Both the position numbers and the translations under genes were made by a program. A stretch of 64,000 bases of DNA from Valencia hispanica. Lineage: Eukaryota > Chordata > Actinopteri > Cyprinodontiformes > Valenciidae. Of this stretch, positions 32,969 through 56,345 are shown piece by piece (position 1 is the first letter of the stretch; the number at the start of each line of letters is the position of its first letter). The notes under the pieces were generated by a model that was given only the letters and a program-made list of their open reading frames with translations, had not been told where the DNA came from and ran no database searches. Location of the stretch: NCBI GenBank assembly GCA_963556495.2, contig OY747721.1, positions 12,654,649-12,718,648 of the forward strand. The letters run 5' to 3'.

Positions 32969-33353
32969 ATACTTTTATGAATCTCAAAATGTGTTTTGAA
33001 GAATCCCTGTTCAGTGTACAATCATCACCTTCAAGTTTGACCACTAAATAGTTTAGATTTTCAACTAGAAATGCACAACTTCAACCCATACTGATGAAAA
33101 AGTTATTTAGTTAGTGACTGGAACACTGAAGCAGATGCCAGCATTGTCAGGAGCTAATGTTAGCTAGTCACAGTATTTAGAAACTGTATCTTGTTAATCA
33201 GCCTGTCAGTTTCTTGTTTCTATCAGGCCACTGAAATGCATCCTTTCTTGCTTCAAAATAAGAGTTTCAAACATGGATATGGGGTGTCAAATTTCACTCA
33301 CTTTCATATCATAGGCCCCTAAAAATGGTTTGTAGTAAAATGTCAACTAGACA
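32969..33353. other. Non-coding, nothing recognised
   Basis: Ordinary AT-rich sequence between the G-rich repeat copy and a TGTC microsatellite. Confidence 0.4.

Positions 33354-44290
<10,937 letters not shown>

Positions 44291-44368
<78 letters not shown>
44291..44368. repeat. (TA)n microsatellite
   Basis: About 78 bp of uninterrupted TA. Confidence 0.97.
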
Positions 44369-44372
<4 letters not shown>

Positions 44373-45030
44373 GCATAAAATAAGATGTTTTGATTTTTAA
44401 AAATAATTTGGAGCTACAAGAATTTGCATTTGAAATTATTACCGGTACCCTCCAGTATGGTGTCAATAATTATTGGCTTATCTGCATGTAATGAATTGAC
44501 TATACTCATGATCTGGCTCATAATGACTTTAGGACACCAAAGGGTCCTCTAAAGAAGATGAGAGCCTATTGATCCACAAGATAAATGCTCTTTAGGATGT
44601 TAATAGACTAATTTGCTTTAATGATTTCTCCTAGCACTTCCACAGTCAAGGACAGGATAATATACACTTAAAAAGGCATTCCGAGCAGAAGAGCGACAAC
44701 TGGACGCTTCCTGCATGAAAATGTGGGGCATTGGAGTCGCACGTTCAAAATTGATGATCAACCTTGCCATTAGTTTATCTTTATTTGCTTCCTTTCGAAG
44801 TAATTATCATGGATTAATGTTGTTCCATGCCTCGCAAAATAACATTAGCTGTATCTGTTTTCAGAATAACGTGCTCTGGTCTAATAGGCAGAATAATAAT
44901 GCTTCCAGCTTTTTCTTTGATGCAGAACCAAGGTGTGTGCCGAGCACATGGTTTGTGGGATGGATGGTTGATGCTTTACTTAAATAATTAGTTGTCAATA
45001 ATCACACATCACAATTAAACATGTAAGTGA
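44369..45030. other. Unique, conserved-type non-coding stretch
   Basis: The stretch contains a 12-bp perfect palindrome CAATAATTATTG (44464-44475) and several TTAAT/ATTA words in GC-balanced sequence. This is the window's clearest candidate for a distal enhancer-like element. An open frame at 44715-44987 has no family features. Confidence 0.3.
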
Positions 45031-45300
45031 TACAGTGCCATCCAAAAGTTATAATACAACTGGAATATTTTTGGATTCCATCAAGTTTTGTAATTTGGAC
45101 TATTACTACCACAAATTTCAGTTTTATTGGAATTTTATGTGAAGTGGCAGAAAAATTATAGGTGGAAATCTGTGATTTGTGTCAAGCCCAATTTACTCAG
45201 CTTGCCCTATATAAAACACAATGCAACCAATTGCCTTCAGAAATTACTTAATTGACACTATTTTATCCATCATCTAAAAATTAAGAGTATTACCCAAATG
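45031..45300 (+). mobile_element. Tc1-type transposon fragment (5' end)
   Basis: It begins TACAGTGCCATCCAAAAGTT, like a Tc1 terminal repeat. The leader that follows includes GCAACCAATTGCCTTCAG, a motif of fish Tc1 leaders. There is no transposase. Confidence 0.6.
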
Positions 45301-45498
45301 AAAACCTACCAAGAATGGGTGTCCACCCATGGGTGTCATGCTCAGGTATGAGAATCTGTTGGTAGGACAATAACTAGTCAAGCCCCTCAAGAAATCTGCC
45401 CTCTAAAATCTAATTTTGACTTTTTGGTGGTTGGACTGAGCTTCAGCTTTTTTGCATATAAAAAAATCTAAGTATACATAAAAAGCTAGTAGAGAGCT

Positions 45499-45765
45499 AT
45501 TTTTTCCCTCTCCACTGTAGCTACATGCTTGCTCAGTATGAGGGATTGCTGAGAGATTGCTGTGGTTGCAGTTTGCATCAACGGGGCGCAACTGCCAGTC
45601 AATGACTCCATGCAATCTGCTGGGATTTCTTACATAGAAGACTAGCTAAAACTTTGAACTGATTGGAATGTATGTATTGAAATTAATTTCTTGTAAAGTG
45701 CCTTGAAATGAGATCTGTTGTGAATAGGCGCTTTATAAATGAGCTGAACTGAATTGAACTTGATT
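45499..45765 (+). mobile_element. 5'-truncated L2 LINE copy
   Basis: It matches the 3' end of the intact L2 element (30645-30885), including ATGCTTGCTCAGTATGAGGG and AGTGCCTTGAAATGAGATC. It ends with GAACTGAATTGAACT. Divergence is clearly higher than expected for a recent insertion. Confidence 0.85.
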
Positions 45766-47386
45766 ACAGCGAATATAAATGCAGTTCACCCTTTTCAGGT
45801 GACAAACTGTTTTTTTATGCATTACCTGACCTCTGCAAAGCTTTGAGTAACTTTTAGGGATTTTAGTCCACCACCAGGGTAAATTTATACTCAGACAAAG
45901 GCAGTGTAGTATGACACATCTGAGACAGGATGAGCTATTGCTTTGCCAGTTTTAGGCACAAATGACATTGACTTCTGGGAGATGGAACTCTTTAACATGC
46001 TCTGCACCAACTGAGTCACATCTGCCGTTGACAAACAGCTAAGGAGTAACCTGAGTCTATGTTCTCTTTACTGGCAATTTTTACATTTTATCATTGAAGT
46101 CAATGAGCCAATCTGCAATTTACGCCACAGAGAGCGGGATGAGTGTATTCAGAACCCGGTCACACACCCAATCTCCTACTAAAGAGCAGCGATAATGTAA
46201 TAATGCCTCACTGATGTGCCAGGCAGTAATGGTGCTGAACATCTCCCATTCATCCAACACTACCTGATCATTGCTTTAACGGAATAATACATTACTGCTG
46301 GAAATAGCTGTAAACGTCCAACTTTATCTTGGGAATGTGCTCTCCTTTTTACCTCGGGAAACGTTCGTGTCCCTCTGTAATAAAAGGCAGAGCTATCAGG
46401 ATGAAATGAAAAAGAGATTGAAACCCTTCTGTCTCTGTCAGAAAGCGTGCAGATACACACACCGTATGGCCTTCCTTGTATTTTGTAGCCTACAGGCTGT
46501 TTGTATTATTATGATAGTAGTGTATTATGATCCGTTGCTTTCTACAGGAATAAAACCAGACATTTAATTTGCCTTCTTTTTCTCCTATGACTGTGAAATA
46601 GGTTTGATTGAACGTTATATCTGTCTGTGTCTTAGCCCTGTCAATTCCTCCTTTCTTGACAAATTACAGTCAATAATAGCCAACCTAGATGTGCTTAAAT
46701 GGGCCAGGGCACACCAATATTATGGCTGTTCATCCTATTTAAATTGCTTCCTACCTTATATAATTACAGAAACAAGGTTTAGGAGAAGGTAGTTGGAACA
46801 CAGAGGTGAAGGCAGGGATGCATATAGCATTAGGCTATGTTGCTTAAGGATATAGCCACATAAATGGCCAGGTGGAGAATAGATAGCTTTATTATAATTG
46901 AGAAAAGATAGAGAAAGAAGGAGGTGACATCTGCCATTAACCTTATATCAGGCCATTTTGTAAATCAATGTCACTCACATTTAATAGCAAGTGTAATCAC
47001 TGGAATTATGGTAATTTAATTTGATGCCTCCTGCATTATGCAAATTTCAGCCAAATATAATGAATCCTGACACCTGACCAGTGCAGTGTACAGCATGGGT
47101 GTTTCTTGTTATCACAGAGTCACTGTTGACATAATTTAAAGGAAAACATCAAACTGTAAGCAAACCCTTGTTCTTATTCTTTCTTCATTTGGTTTAGAAA
47201 GTAAAGACATTCCAGAATTCAAATTTCATGTCAAAATTCCAAGACTTTTCCAGACACAGCTTTTCAGAGTTCTTTTACCTTTATATTAATAAAATAAATG
47301 AAAACAAATAAATAAAAATTAGAGTTCATTATGAATTTCTACAGTGGGTGGGCTTTAAATATGGAATCTGTAAAAACCTGGAAACA
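45766..47386. other. Conserved-type non-coding DNA
   Basis: About 46060-46560 and 46930-47150 are unique and GC-balanced. The second has an octamer ATGCAAAT at 47038-47045 next to ATT-rich words. No ORF with family features. Confidence 0.3.
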
Positions 47387-47507
47387 GGAAGGAAGGAAGG
47401 AAGGAAGGAAGGAAGGAAGGAAGGAAGGAAGGAAGGAAGGAAGGAAGGAAGGAAGGAAGGAAGGAAGGAAGGAAGGAAGGAAGGAAGGAAGGAAGGAAGG
47501 AAGGAAA
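47387..47507 (+). repeat. (GGAA)n microsatellite, about 30 units
   Basis: A pure GGAA/AAGG run of about 120 bp. The long repetitive ORFs on both strands here are artefacts. Confidence 0.97.
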
Positions 47508-47759
47508 GAGAAACTTTGTCTGACTCCAAAAGGTTACAGAAATTCATCTTTGACAGAGCTCCACATCATCTCTACACACACACATACAAACAATAAAAGA
47601 TCTAAGACCATATACTATGTCTGAACTAAAATCCAACGCAATGATACTTAAAAGACTATTTATAAAATCGTTGTAAAAATTCCTTTACTATTAAGGGCTG
47701 TGACTGCAGTTGGAAGAAATACATTTGTATCTTCTACCTGATGGGAGAAGACTGAAGGA

Positions 47760-48285
47760 ATGATGAAGGGTATGAGAAAGATGAGAGGGATCCATTGTGA
47801 CTTTTCTGATCACAGTGCGTAAGGAAGGAAGGAAGGAGGTAAGGAACAAGGGAAGAAAAGAAGGATGGACACTATAAAGTAGGTTCAAGGAAAGACATGT
47901 AACAAAACAAGGAAAGAGACAAAAAGCTGTTAAGAACAAAATGAAAAAAATGAAGGACAAAGGAAAGGTATATAGAACTCGGGAGGAAAAGATAAACTGC
48001 ACAAGGAACGAAGTGAGCAAGGAAGGAATATAGGACACATGGAAGGTAAGATAGAGATAAGAAGGGGAAAGGGAAGAAAACAGGAAGGACACAAAAAAGG
48101 AAGGGATTTAGGTACGACACAAGTAATAAAAGAATGGAAGGAAGGAAAGAAAGAAAGAACCAAGAAATAACCTAAAGTGGAACATAAAACAGAAAAGACT
48201 GAAGTAAACCAAGCAGTAAGGTTGGGAGGAAGGACACAAGGAAGCAATGAAGGACACAACGAAGGAAGGAAGGTGCAATAGGGTA
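47760..48285 (+). repeat. Purine-rich stretch with scattered GGAA
   Basis: About 500 bp is strongly purine-biased on the plus strand, with many isolated AAGGAAGG or GAAGGAAG words. It looks like an old, decayed extension of the neighbouring microsatellite. It also makes long but meaningless minus-strand ORFs. Confidence 0.7.
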
Positions 48286-48994
48286 AGAATTAATTCTAGA
48301 ATTAGAAATAATTTTCCATAATCTTATTTTCCTTTTCAAAACTTGTCCAGACCTGAACAATGCTAAAATCAAAATCCAGATTTTTCCAGACTGGAAAAAA
48401 AACCTGGCTGTCAGACTGGTGAGATTCCATATCAAATTCCAGTGGGTGTTATTAAAAGGTCTTTGTGTAAATTTGTCCAGCAATTCAGAAAATGTTTCTA
48501 TAATGGACTTGGCTACACTGAAATACATGAACAAAAGAAAAAAAAACTAAACAAACAACAAATGTCTGCCACAGAAGCAATTTTCTTTGTGCTGTATTAG
48601 TGACCAACATGTCTGCATGACCCACAGACTCTGACAACAACCCCACAGACACACTGCTATAAGTGGTTCATAATAACAAGGGGTGGAGGGGAGACTCCGC
48701 GCTTCAGACGCACTCAGCTGGTTCACTGCAACCGAATGTTACAGAGTAAAACAGCATGTCATGCTGCCATTTGACACGATGAAATAAGATTAGATGAGAT
48801 CCATTTCAGAGTGCGGAAAGTGCAGTGGCAGGCCACGTTCTGGCGTGCAATCTGCAGCGGAAAAATACAGAGCAGGAGGAGGCACGAAAAGTGACAAGGA
48901 AATCACTTTAGGTTGATTCTATTACATGTGTTGGATGTTTATTTTCCTATCAGTTAAAACAGATTCTTTTTTTTAATTTTTATTGTTTAGTGGG
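48286..48994. other. Non-coding, nothing specific
   Basis: About 48660-48950 is GC-balanced and unique, possibly conserved-type. There is no ORF or repeat boundary. Confidence 0.3.
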
Positions 48995-49570
48995 TACTGA
49001 TACAGTGTGATGCACAATTATTCATACCATTTGAACTTTTTTGCATTGCAACCACAAACCTTAGTGTGCTTACTCTGGATTTAATGTGACAGATCAACAC
49101 AAAGTAGTGCATAATAGTGCAGTGATGGGCCACAAATTTTCACATTTTGTTAAAAAATAAAATAAAATCTGGAAAGTATGGTGTTTCCCCCTTTACTCTG
49201 ATACCCCTAAATAAAATCCAGAGCAGTCAGCTGTTACCAGAAGTCATTAAATCTTTAAACAGATTTCACGTATAATTAAATCCCAGTGTAAATACAGCTG
49301 TTCTGTGAAGGCCTCTAAGGTTACAGAAAATTAATGAACAAACAGCATCATGAAGACCTACACACCCAGCAAAGCAGGTCAGATAAAGCTGTGAAGGTTA
49401 CAAAACAATGTTCCAAGCTTTGAATATATCTCTCTGCAATTTTCAATCTATCATCTGAAAAGGACTAGATTAGACTATTACCTACACTGACAGGTCACGC
49501 AAGTAACAAGCAGCCAACTTTTAACATGAAAAAAAAAAAAATGAAATGCTCAAGTAATATTTTAGCAAGG
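48995..49570 (+). mobile_element. Tc1-type transposon, 5' half
   Basis: The terminal repeat is TACAGTGTGATGCACAATTA. The leader that follows contains TTTACTCTGATACCCCTAAA and AATACAGCTGTTCTGTGAAG. The transposase start is at about 49350 (ATGAAGACCTAC). The reading frame decays at once and no catalytic domain follows. Confidence 0.75.
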
Positions 49571-52500
49571 CATTGCATTTGGAAAAAGGAAGACCAACAT
49601 GTTGCAGAATGATTATCCATATAGAAGGTAGAGAAATAAATAGAGCAAATGTAAAATTAATCTGTTATGAATTTTGCATGGTTAGATGAAACCAAAAAGA
49701 GCCAAAACCTATTCTGATCTATTCAGGCCTCAACATAAATCTGTCATTTCTTATTCTCTTTATTGCAATCACTTTTAGGTTGTTTCTGCAGGTAAGAATC
49801 TATATGCTGAAATGAGGAGTGTTACTAAAGAGTCCTATGGTGTGTTACCATTCTAGGATGCAAAATGAGCTTCGATCTGTCCCAGAAGTAGCCCATCAAG
49901 AGGTTGGGAGGTTAGTTGGTCATCACACCCATCTAGACTCTGGTCTGTGAAAGACTTCCAGAATCAATGCTAATTATGCTGCCATCTGCAAAGTGCCTGT
50001 ACTAGCTTGACACCTGTTCACTTCCAAGTGACATGAATACACCTCAATCAGGCTACCAAACGAGATGCTAACTCTGATGAGGGGGAAAATGATTGGTAAA
50101 AGTATTGGCAGCAATGATTGTTGGTGGATAACCAAGTGAAAAGAGACACCTGACGCATGATTCTCGTTCTCTGTTATCAGAATGGAACATTAGCCTATCT
50201 TCTGTCTAAACTGCAGCTGAAAATGCCTAATAGATCCATCCAGGCTCACTCTAAAGTACATTTGCAATTTATATCCCCAGGATGTTGGAAAACCGTCCCT
50301 TTGCATATCATTTATCATGCAAAGACAATCCGTCACAAGACTTGATTAATATTTTCAGGGGAATCTTTTAAACTTTAGAGGTTCATCTAACCAGCCACAT
50401 TAGGCAGACAGCTTGCAAGAGGAAACCAATAAACTAGGTTTTGCTGTTTGCTCATTGAGACCTGGGGCTTGTCAATTCTTCGCCCCTTGAAAGAGAACTG
50501 CCGTTAAGGTGACATGAGAAACAAATGAGGCCAATTTCTCCTCCAATGTCCCATCTGATATGTCAATAAATGCCCTGCAGTTGCAGGATGCTCCCAGATA
50601 TATTTTTCCTTGCAGCCAGACAATCAGTGGAATACATTTAACTTTTCTCTCATTGGTGCAGGGATGGAGTTAGGGGGTGGCTACTTGGGGATAAGCCTAA
50701 GCAACAACTGGGATAAGGTAGATCACAATTCAGGTTTGTGAATCTAATTTTAAAAGTGCTGGCTTACTAAATGTCAGCTTGCTGTAAGTAAAGTTTTGGT
50801 TCAATAAAAGTGAATGGTAACAGTAATGTTATGTATGTGGTCACATGGGAAGAATATAAAAATACTTACATAATAATCATAAAAATTAAGTAAATATCAG
50901 AGAGGCAGGTGTTCTCTGGATGACACAGAAAAAGAGTAAAGTAGTGTCAGAGTCAGTCAGTACAGCTAGTTAAACATTGAGAGTATACAATTGCAAATAT
51001 AACTCATCTTGCGCTTTTTCGTTGTCCATCAGTTTGGAAAATGGGTAAAAAAGAAATCCGGTCATAATCAATTTTTACCCTTCAATTTTAGACTAATAGC
51101 GGCATATTCCATAGTAGCTATTTAAACTTTATTCATTTTAATGCTCAATCCGAATGAGGTGAACAATCCACATTGTGCCATCAAACATCAAGCAGATGAA
51201 TATATGTATGTTTGTTTTTTCCATAATGACAGAAAGCCCTGATTGTGGCTCCAGTAACTACGTATAAAAAATGAAATTAAATGTGAAATGGACATGAAAC
51301 TGAAATGCACGCCTACGTGGGCTTAAGAAAATAGTGGGATTACAGCAGAGGCTGGTAGCATAAGGTTTTAGACTTTTGCCTCGGACAGATGACTTATTAA
51401 GGGTGTTCTGATGTTCTGGAGGTTGAATCCGCTCTCTGCTGCCCAACCAGAGACTGGGATTAAAAGCCCCACTGAACATTTCTCCAATTAAAGTGATCAA
51501 AAATCGTAAAGACTCTCTGAATGAGCCATTACCTGACCTGCTAGCTTCAGCGAGAAAAATTACCACAACATATGCATCGTTTCTGCACCGGGGGTTGGCA
51601 CTGCACCATGCTCTTTAGAGTGTGTCGAGAATAACCGGCCACAGGTGCGCCCCAAAGTCTCAATAACTCTTCAAACCAAGGTGAACTCCCAGATAGCGTG
51701 ATCCATTGAGTATGCTGTTGATGTGGGAAAATCCGTATGACCATCTGACTGTTTAAAATCTCTAAATTCCACAACACTGTCCAAAAGAATCTTAATCTTC
51801 TTAATCTTCTTCTTCTTCAAACAAACGCTGACTTTTTTTGACCAACGCATTACACAGGCACAAACCTAGCACAGTCTATTAAGCAAAACAAAACGTAAGG
51901 GCCGCCGTTGTACACATTTTATGAGTCGTAAAAAAAAAAGAGAACAATAAAAAATTATGTATGTGTATATGTATGAGATGTATTGGCCCAAAAAGCACGT
52001 TGAATCACTGAGAAAATGCTCGGTATGTCCGATGGCCAGTCCAGCCATTAGTAGCCACAGTAATAGTGACACATAACTATTACTGTGGCACTTAACCTAA
52101 TCAACCCCAGGGTCTCTGCAAGCTCCTAGCTTGAATAAGACATTCCCAACATGAATTGAGTTTTTCTTTGCAAAAACAAAATCTGTGTAAACAAACTTGG
52201 TATCAAATTGAAGCTAATGTTTGTGAGATTTAATCAAATGTGTAAATATTGCAGCAGATGTTACTGTGCCCAAGTAATTTTAGCTGGAACATAATTTTAT
52301 GTAATTGTATTATATTGTTCTCTAATGTAACAGTATATAATACCTTTGAAAATGTGCTCCAATAGAATATAAACTTCAGAAAATTATGAATCAACATGTG
52401 GAGATTACCTGTACCAAGATTCATGTTGATGACGTGAAGTAGAGCAAAGTTACAGAATTTGAAGCCAATTGGACGAAGCAAATGTTTGTATGCGGAATGT

Positions 52501-52609
52501 TCACAACACGCATGACAGACCACGTTGAGCCTCCTCCAATCAAATGTTCGAATACAAATACAAGCAAACATTTCCCTTTTTTTCTAAATGCACACTGGGT
52601 ATTGTAGTT
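49571..52609. other. Non-coding with one conserved-type block
   Basis: About 50150-50660 is unique and contains octamer-like CTTTGCATATC and ATCATGCAAAG. Minus-strand frames at 51258-51566 and 51547-51777 are open but show no family motif. A short hairpin is listed separately. Confidence 0.3.
52054..52089. repeat. Perfect 14-bp hairpin
   Basis: GCCACAGTAATAGT and its exact complement, with an 8-nt loop. Possibly chance or a decayed terminal repeat. Confidence 0.7.
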
Positions 52610-53486
52610 CTTCTGGACAAGGGCATAGAATTAGCATGGACGGAAGGGACATGTCCCCACCAATATCCAAGGATTATTGAATTGTCCCCACCAATAATTT
52701 GATCTCCTAGAGAAAAAGAAAAACAAACCCGATAGAAAGCAAAAAAGAGAAAGCAAAATACCGATCTGTTAACGTCTCATTCTAGAGGTGCAGAAAGAGT
52801 TTAATTACGTTCTATATGGCCATTGTGATTGGCTGTGCTTTTGCCTACTGTCATGTGAGACTCTGCAGCTGTTTGGTTGTTAGCAGCGCCAAAACTGCAA
52901 GGAGAACTTTCCAGTCCATGAGAGGACTCAGGTGCAACGTGGGTGACACATGAGTGTCAAAAGCGAGTAAGGATGGCAGCAAAAAAGAAGAATTTAGACA
53001 TGAGGAACAATTTTTTCAAAGAAACCTGCAAGTCACTTAAAGTCAAGTTCGTTAATGAAATGTGTCCGTCAAATACTACGCTTTGGCGCACATCATACAG
53101 TCTCAAATTGTATGTAACTATAAAAAGCGTGGTTTGGAAACTAATTGCACAACAAGCTGCCTACTATTAGTTATCTTATACCATGCACCTAAGGATGGCG
53201 CAGGTCTGTGTGGGCTTCCCCCAGGGAGCAAGGTGCACATTGTAACTTGTGGAGGTGCCGGCAGAAGTGCGACCGGATAGCAAAAATGAAGAAGGGCTAG
53301 CATTTATCCACTCGGTACTCTTTTACTGAAAGAAATAAGAACTTGCCAGCTTACCACTTGTTACAAGGTGAGAATATGTGTTACAGTTGTGCCCATGCTT
53401 GGCATAACGGTCCCAGGAAGTAGAAGAGGAAGAACACACAGAAACTTTGTGTAGCACAAAAACAAAGAGGCGCCACCTTGTGGCGA

Positions 53487-53529
53487 CACACGACATTGCA
53501 CTCTATGTGGTGTAACTGTGACTGTTACA
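53487..53529 (-). repeat. Start of the Gypsy 3' LTR (shared 43 bp)
   Basis: It matches 57461-57503 with a single difference. The rest of the LTR continues to the left, possibly to about 53185 where the minus strand would end in TGCA. Confidence 0.75.
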
Positions 53530-53885
53530 TAGTCCCCCCGGTAAGAAAAAGGCTGACCACAGCTGTACACAGCTGAAGACGGTCCGAAAACTTCCAGCAG
53601 CACCCTATACATAGAGAGCATTGCGAGGAGGGGTACGTACACACATGCACAAAAATAATAATCAAAAAAATAGTTAAAAAAAAGACCTTATAAGATACAG
53701 CCTGACCTGACATTTGATGCAGGATTAGGTACAGTGGATGTTTGTTTGTTTTTTTCCACAGAGGAGAACCAAACTTCTTGCAGCTAAAAACATAGGTTAG
53801 GCTCATCAAACAAACTAATTATGCCTAAAAACACTCGATAGAAATATAACAGTGTAGTACAACATATAATAACTCAAAGAACGTT

Positions 53886-54660
53886 TCACTTTAGATCAAG
53901 CTTGGCCGTATGAAAATCATTAGTCCATCGATTGGAACCCCAACCAGAAGTGATCCTGGGGCAAAGCCTCGGCCTGAGGTTATAACGTCCAGTAGGACCC
54001 AAGTTCGCACCAGAGCTCGGTGAGGAATCATCAGGAACCAAGTCCGCTTCAGTAGACAAGTCTATGTCCGGCAGCTCAACTGGAAACAGATTGCAGTCGT
54101 TTTCAACATCCATTGAAGGGGTCAGGGGGGTGACAGTCTTGAATTTCAGAATCCCCACTCCCAGAAGGGTGGGAACCAGACTGTCCATCAGAAGTGAGAG
54201 AGACCCAAGTATGCAAGGGCTGCATGTTCACAACATGAAAAACACCAGCATCAACACCAGAGTCTACCCAAGAGAGCCTATAGTTAACATCACTGAGCTT
54301 CTGAGACACACATAATGGGCCCTCAAACAGCGGTGCAAGTTTTGCAGTAAAGTTAGACTGAGCATCCGACCTGGGGTCGGTTTTAACTCTAACAAGGTCA
54401 CCAACCCTATAAGCGGTAGGACGACGTCTTAGATCGTAGTAGCATTTCTGCCTGTCATGACTGTAGTCAAGAGCTGCCCTGGCATGATCATGAGCTTCCT
54501 TTATGGAGACTCTGAGTATCTCAGGGTAAGGCACACCAGGCTCATCAACACCATCACTGGGCGGTTGTGTGATAAGGTCAAGTGGGGTGTCCAACTCACG
54601 GCCATAAAGCATCATGGAGGGACTCAGTTCAGTGCTGTCATGTGAGGCGGTTCGCATTGC
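53886..54660 (-). pseudogene. Gypsy integrase C-terminal region
   Basis: It includes a segment typical of Gypsy pol ends (LSPSMMLYGRELDTPLD, then YRVGDLVRVK). A frameshift near 54120 leads into a second frame containing RYNLRPR, a usual Gypsy pol end motif. Confidence 0.7.
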
Positions 54661-54669
54661 AAAACAAAT

Positions 54670-55425
54670 CTACGGCAGGTACCTGTCCCATGACGTGTGT
54701 TTGTCACCCACGTAGGCCCGTATGGCCGTCTTAAGCATCTGGTTGACATGTTCGGTGGCATTAGTCTGAGGGTGATAAGCTGTAGTGAGCCTGTGAACAG
54801 AGCCTAAGTTAGAAAGAACATGTTCAAACAGTTCACTCACAAAAGGGGACCCTCCGTCAGAGATCAAGTAAGTGGGTGCACCATGTCTTGCAAAAACATC
54901 TGTAACAAACTTAGCAGCTGCCACCTGAGATGCTTCCTTAACTGCACTCGCTTCGATCCACTTGGTGAAATAGTAGACAAACACAATCAAGTATGCATTA
55001 CCAGCTGGGGTGCGGGGTAGTGGACCAACAAAATCCACACCCACATACTCCCAGGGTTTCTGAGGAACAATGGGGACCATAAGGCCTGCAGGTTTCCTCT
55101 GACATGGCTTAGTGAACTGGCAAACTGAGCAAAAGGTTACATACCGTTTTACATCAGCGGCCATCTTGGGCCAGAAAAACCTCAAACGCAGCCTTGCCAT
55201 AGTTTTAGAAACACCCAGGTGAACTGCTGTGGGGTGATCATGGTAATAGTCCAGTAAGGTGCCTTTCATGGCAGTGGGCACAAACATTTTCAACATTTTT
55301 AAAGGGTGCAACACACATTCTGGCTTACAGTCTTTGTAAAATAAGAGATGGTCATACACAACATACTGTGACAATTTCCCACTGTCTGACTCGCATAGGG
55401 AGTCAGTTTCAATGTCTCTAAGCAA
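54670..55425 (-). pseudogene. Gypsy integrase
   Basis: The N-terminal zinc-binding histidines (YYHDHPTAVH) and CSVCQF are present. The catalytic core follows with VGVDFVGPL, LISDGGSPF and HPQTNATEHVN, giving the D, D and E positions. The frame ends at a TAG near 54672. Confidence 0.8.
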
Positions 55426-56123
55426 TGGACCTGTGACAGGATCAACTGCAGCTGTCTCAGTTGTGAACGATCAGCCACCATGGCAGGAGGCAGGGCTCGA
55501 AGGTCCAAGCTGCCAATGACAGCATGTTCAGGCAGGTCAGTTGGGCTGTCACAAGTCAGAGGCAGGGGGTTGCAGGACAGAGCATCCGGAACCCTGTTGT
55601 GGATACCAGGTTTGTGCACTATTGTGAAGTCAAAGTCCTGAAGCCGAAGGGACCAGCGGGCAAGCCGACCTGTAGGATTCCGGCGGGACATGAGCCATTT
55701 AAGACTGTTGTGGTCTGTGAAGATGGTGACATGAAGACCCTCGACGTATGAGCGGAAGTGTTCCAGGGTCCATATAACAGAGAGGCACTCCTTTTCTGAG
55801 GTGCAGTAGGGAAGTTCAGCTTTGTGAAGGGACCGGCTAGCAAAGGCCACAACATATTCACGACCTTCATCATCCATTTGCATCAAAGCAGCACCCAGTC
55901 CAACATCACATGCATCTGTGTGGATAAGAAAAGGGCGTTCAAAGTCAGGAAATGACAGGACAGGAGCTGATGTTACACGGTCATTCAGAATGTCTATAGC
56001 TCTTTGACAGTTGACATCCCTGAGGAAACCGGCGTCATTCCTCGTCAAAGCATGAAGAGGTTCAGCATGGCGGGCAAAATCCTGAATGAAGCGGCGGTAA
56101 TATCCGGTTAGGCCAAGGAATTG
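55410..56123 (-). pseudogene. Gypsy RNase H
   Basis: After the stop the pol reading resumes. It carries the RNase H motifs IHTDACDVGLGA, TSEKECLSVIW and FTDHNSLKWL, and then the linker into integrase. A frameshift near 55420 separates it from the integrase. Confidence 0.8.
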
Positions 56124-56345
56124 TCAGGCATGTTTCACCGTGGTGGGGGTGTTAAACTCTTTGACCGCCTTAACTTTGTCTGGATCGGGTTTGATGCCTG
56201 ATGATGTGACGCGGTAGCCGAGGAAGGTGAACTCCTCGAGGCAGAACTGACATTTTTTTAGTTTCAGGGACAGGCCAGCATCTTGGAGTCTGGACAACAC
56301 TTCTCCAAGATCCACCAGGTGCTGTTCAAAGATAAGGCGAGGCAA
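56124..56345 (-). pseudogene. Gypsy reverse transcriptase, C-terminal part
   Basis: It continues the previous frame after a frameshift. It contains LSLKLKKCQF and FLGYRVTSSGI, typical of the Gypsy thumb region, and stops at a TGA near 56125. Confidence 0.75.

Noticed and set aside
47329..47624. ORFs of repeated Lys-Glu-Gly-Arg or Phe-Leu-Pro-Ser
   Set aside because: They are translation of the GGAA microsatellite.
51258..51777. Two overlapping minus-strand ORFs
   Set aside because: They look partly protein-like but carry no family motif, and the frames disagree. Not enough to call a gene or an element.
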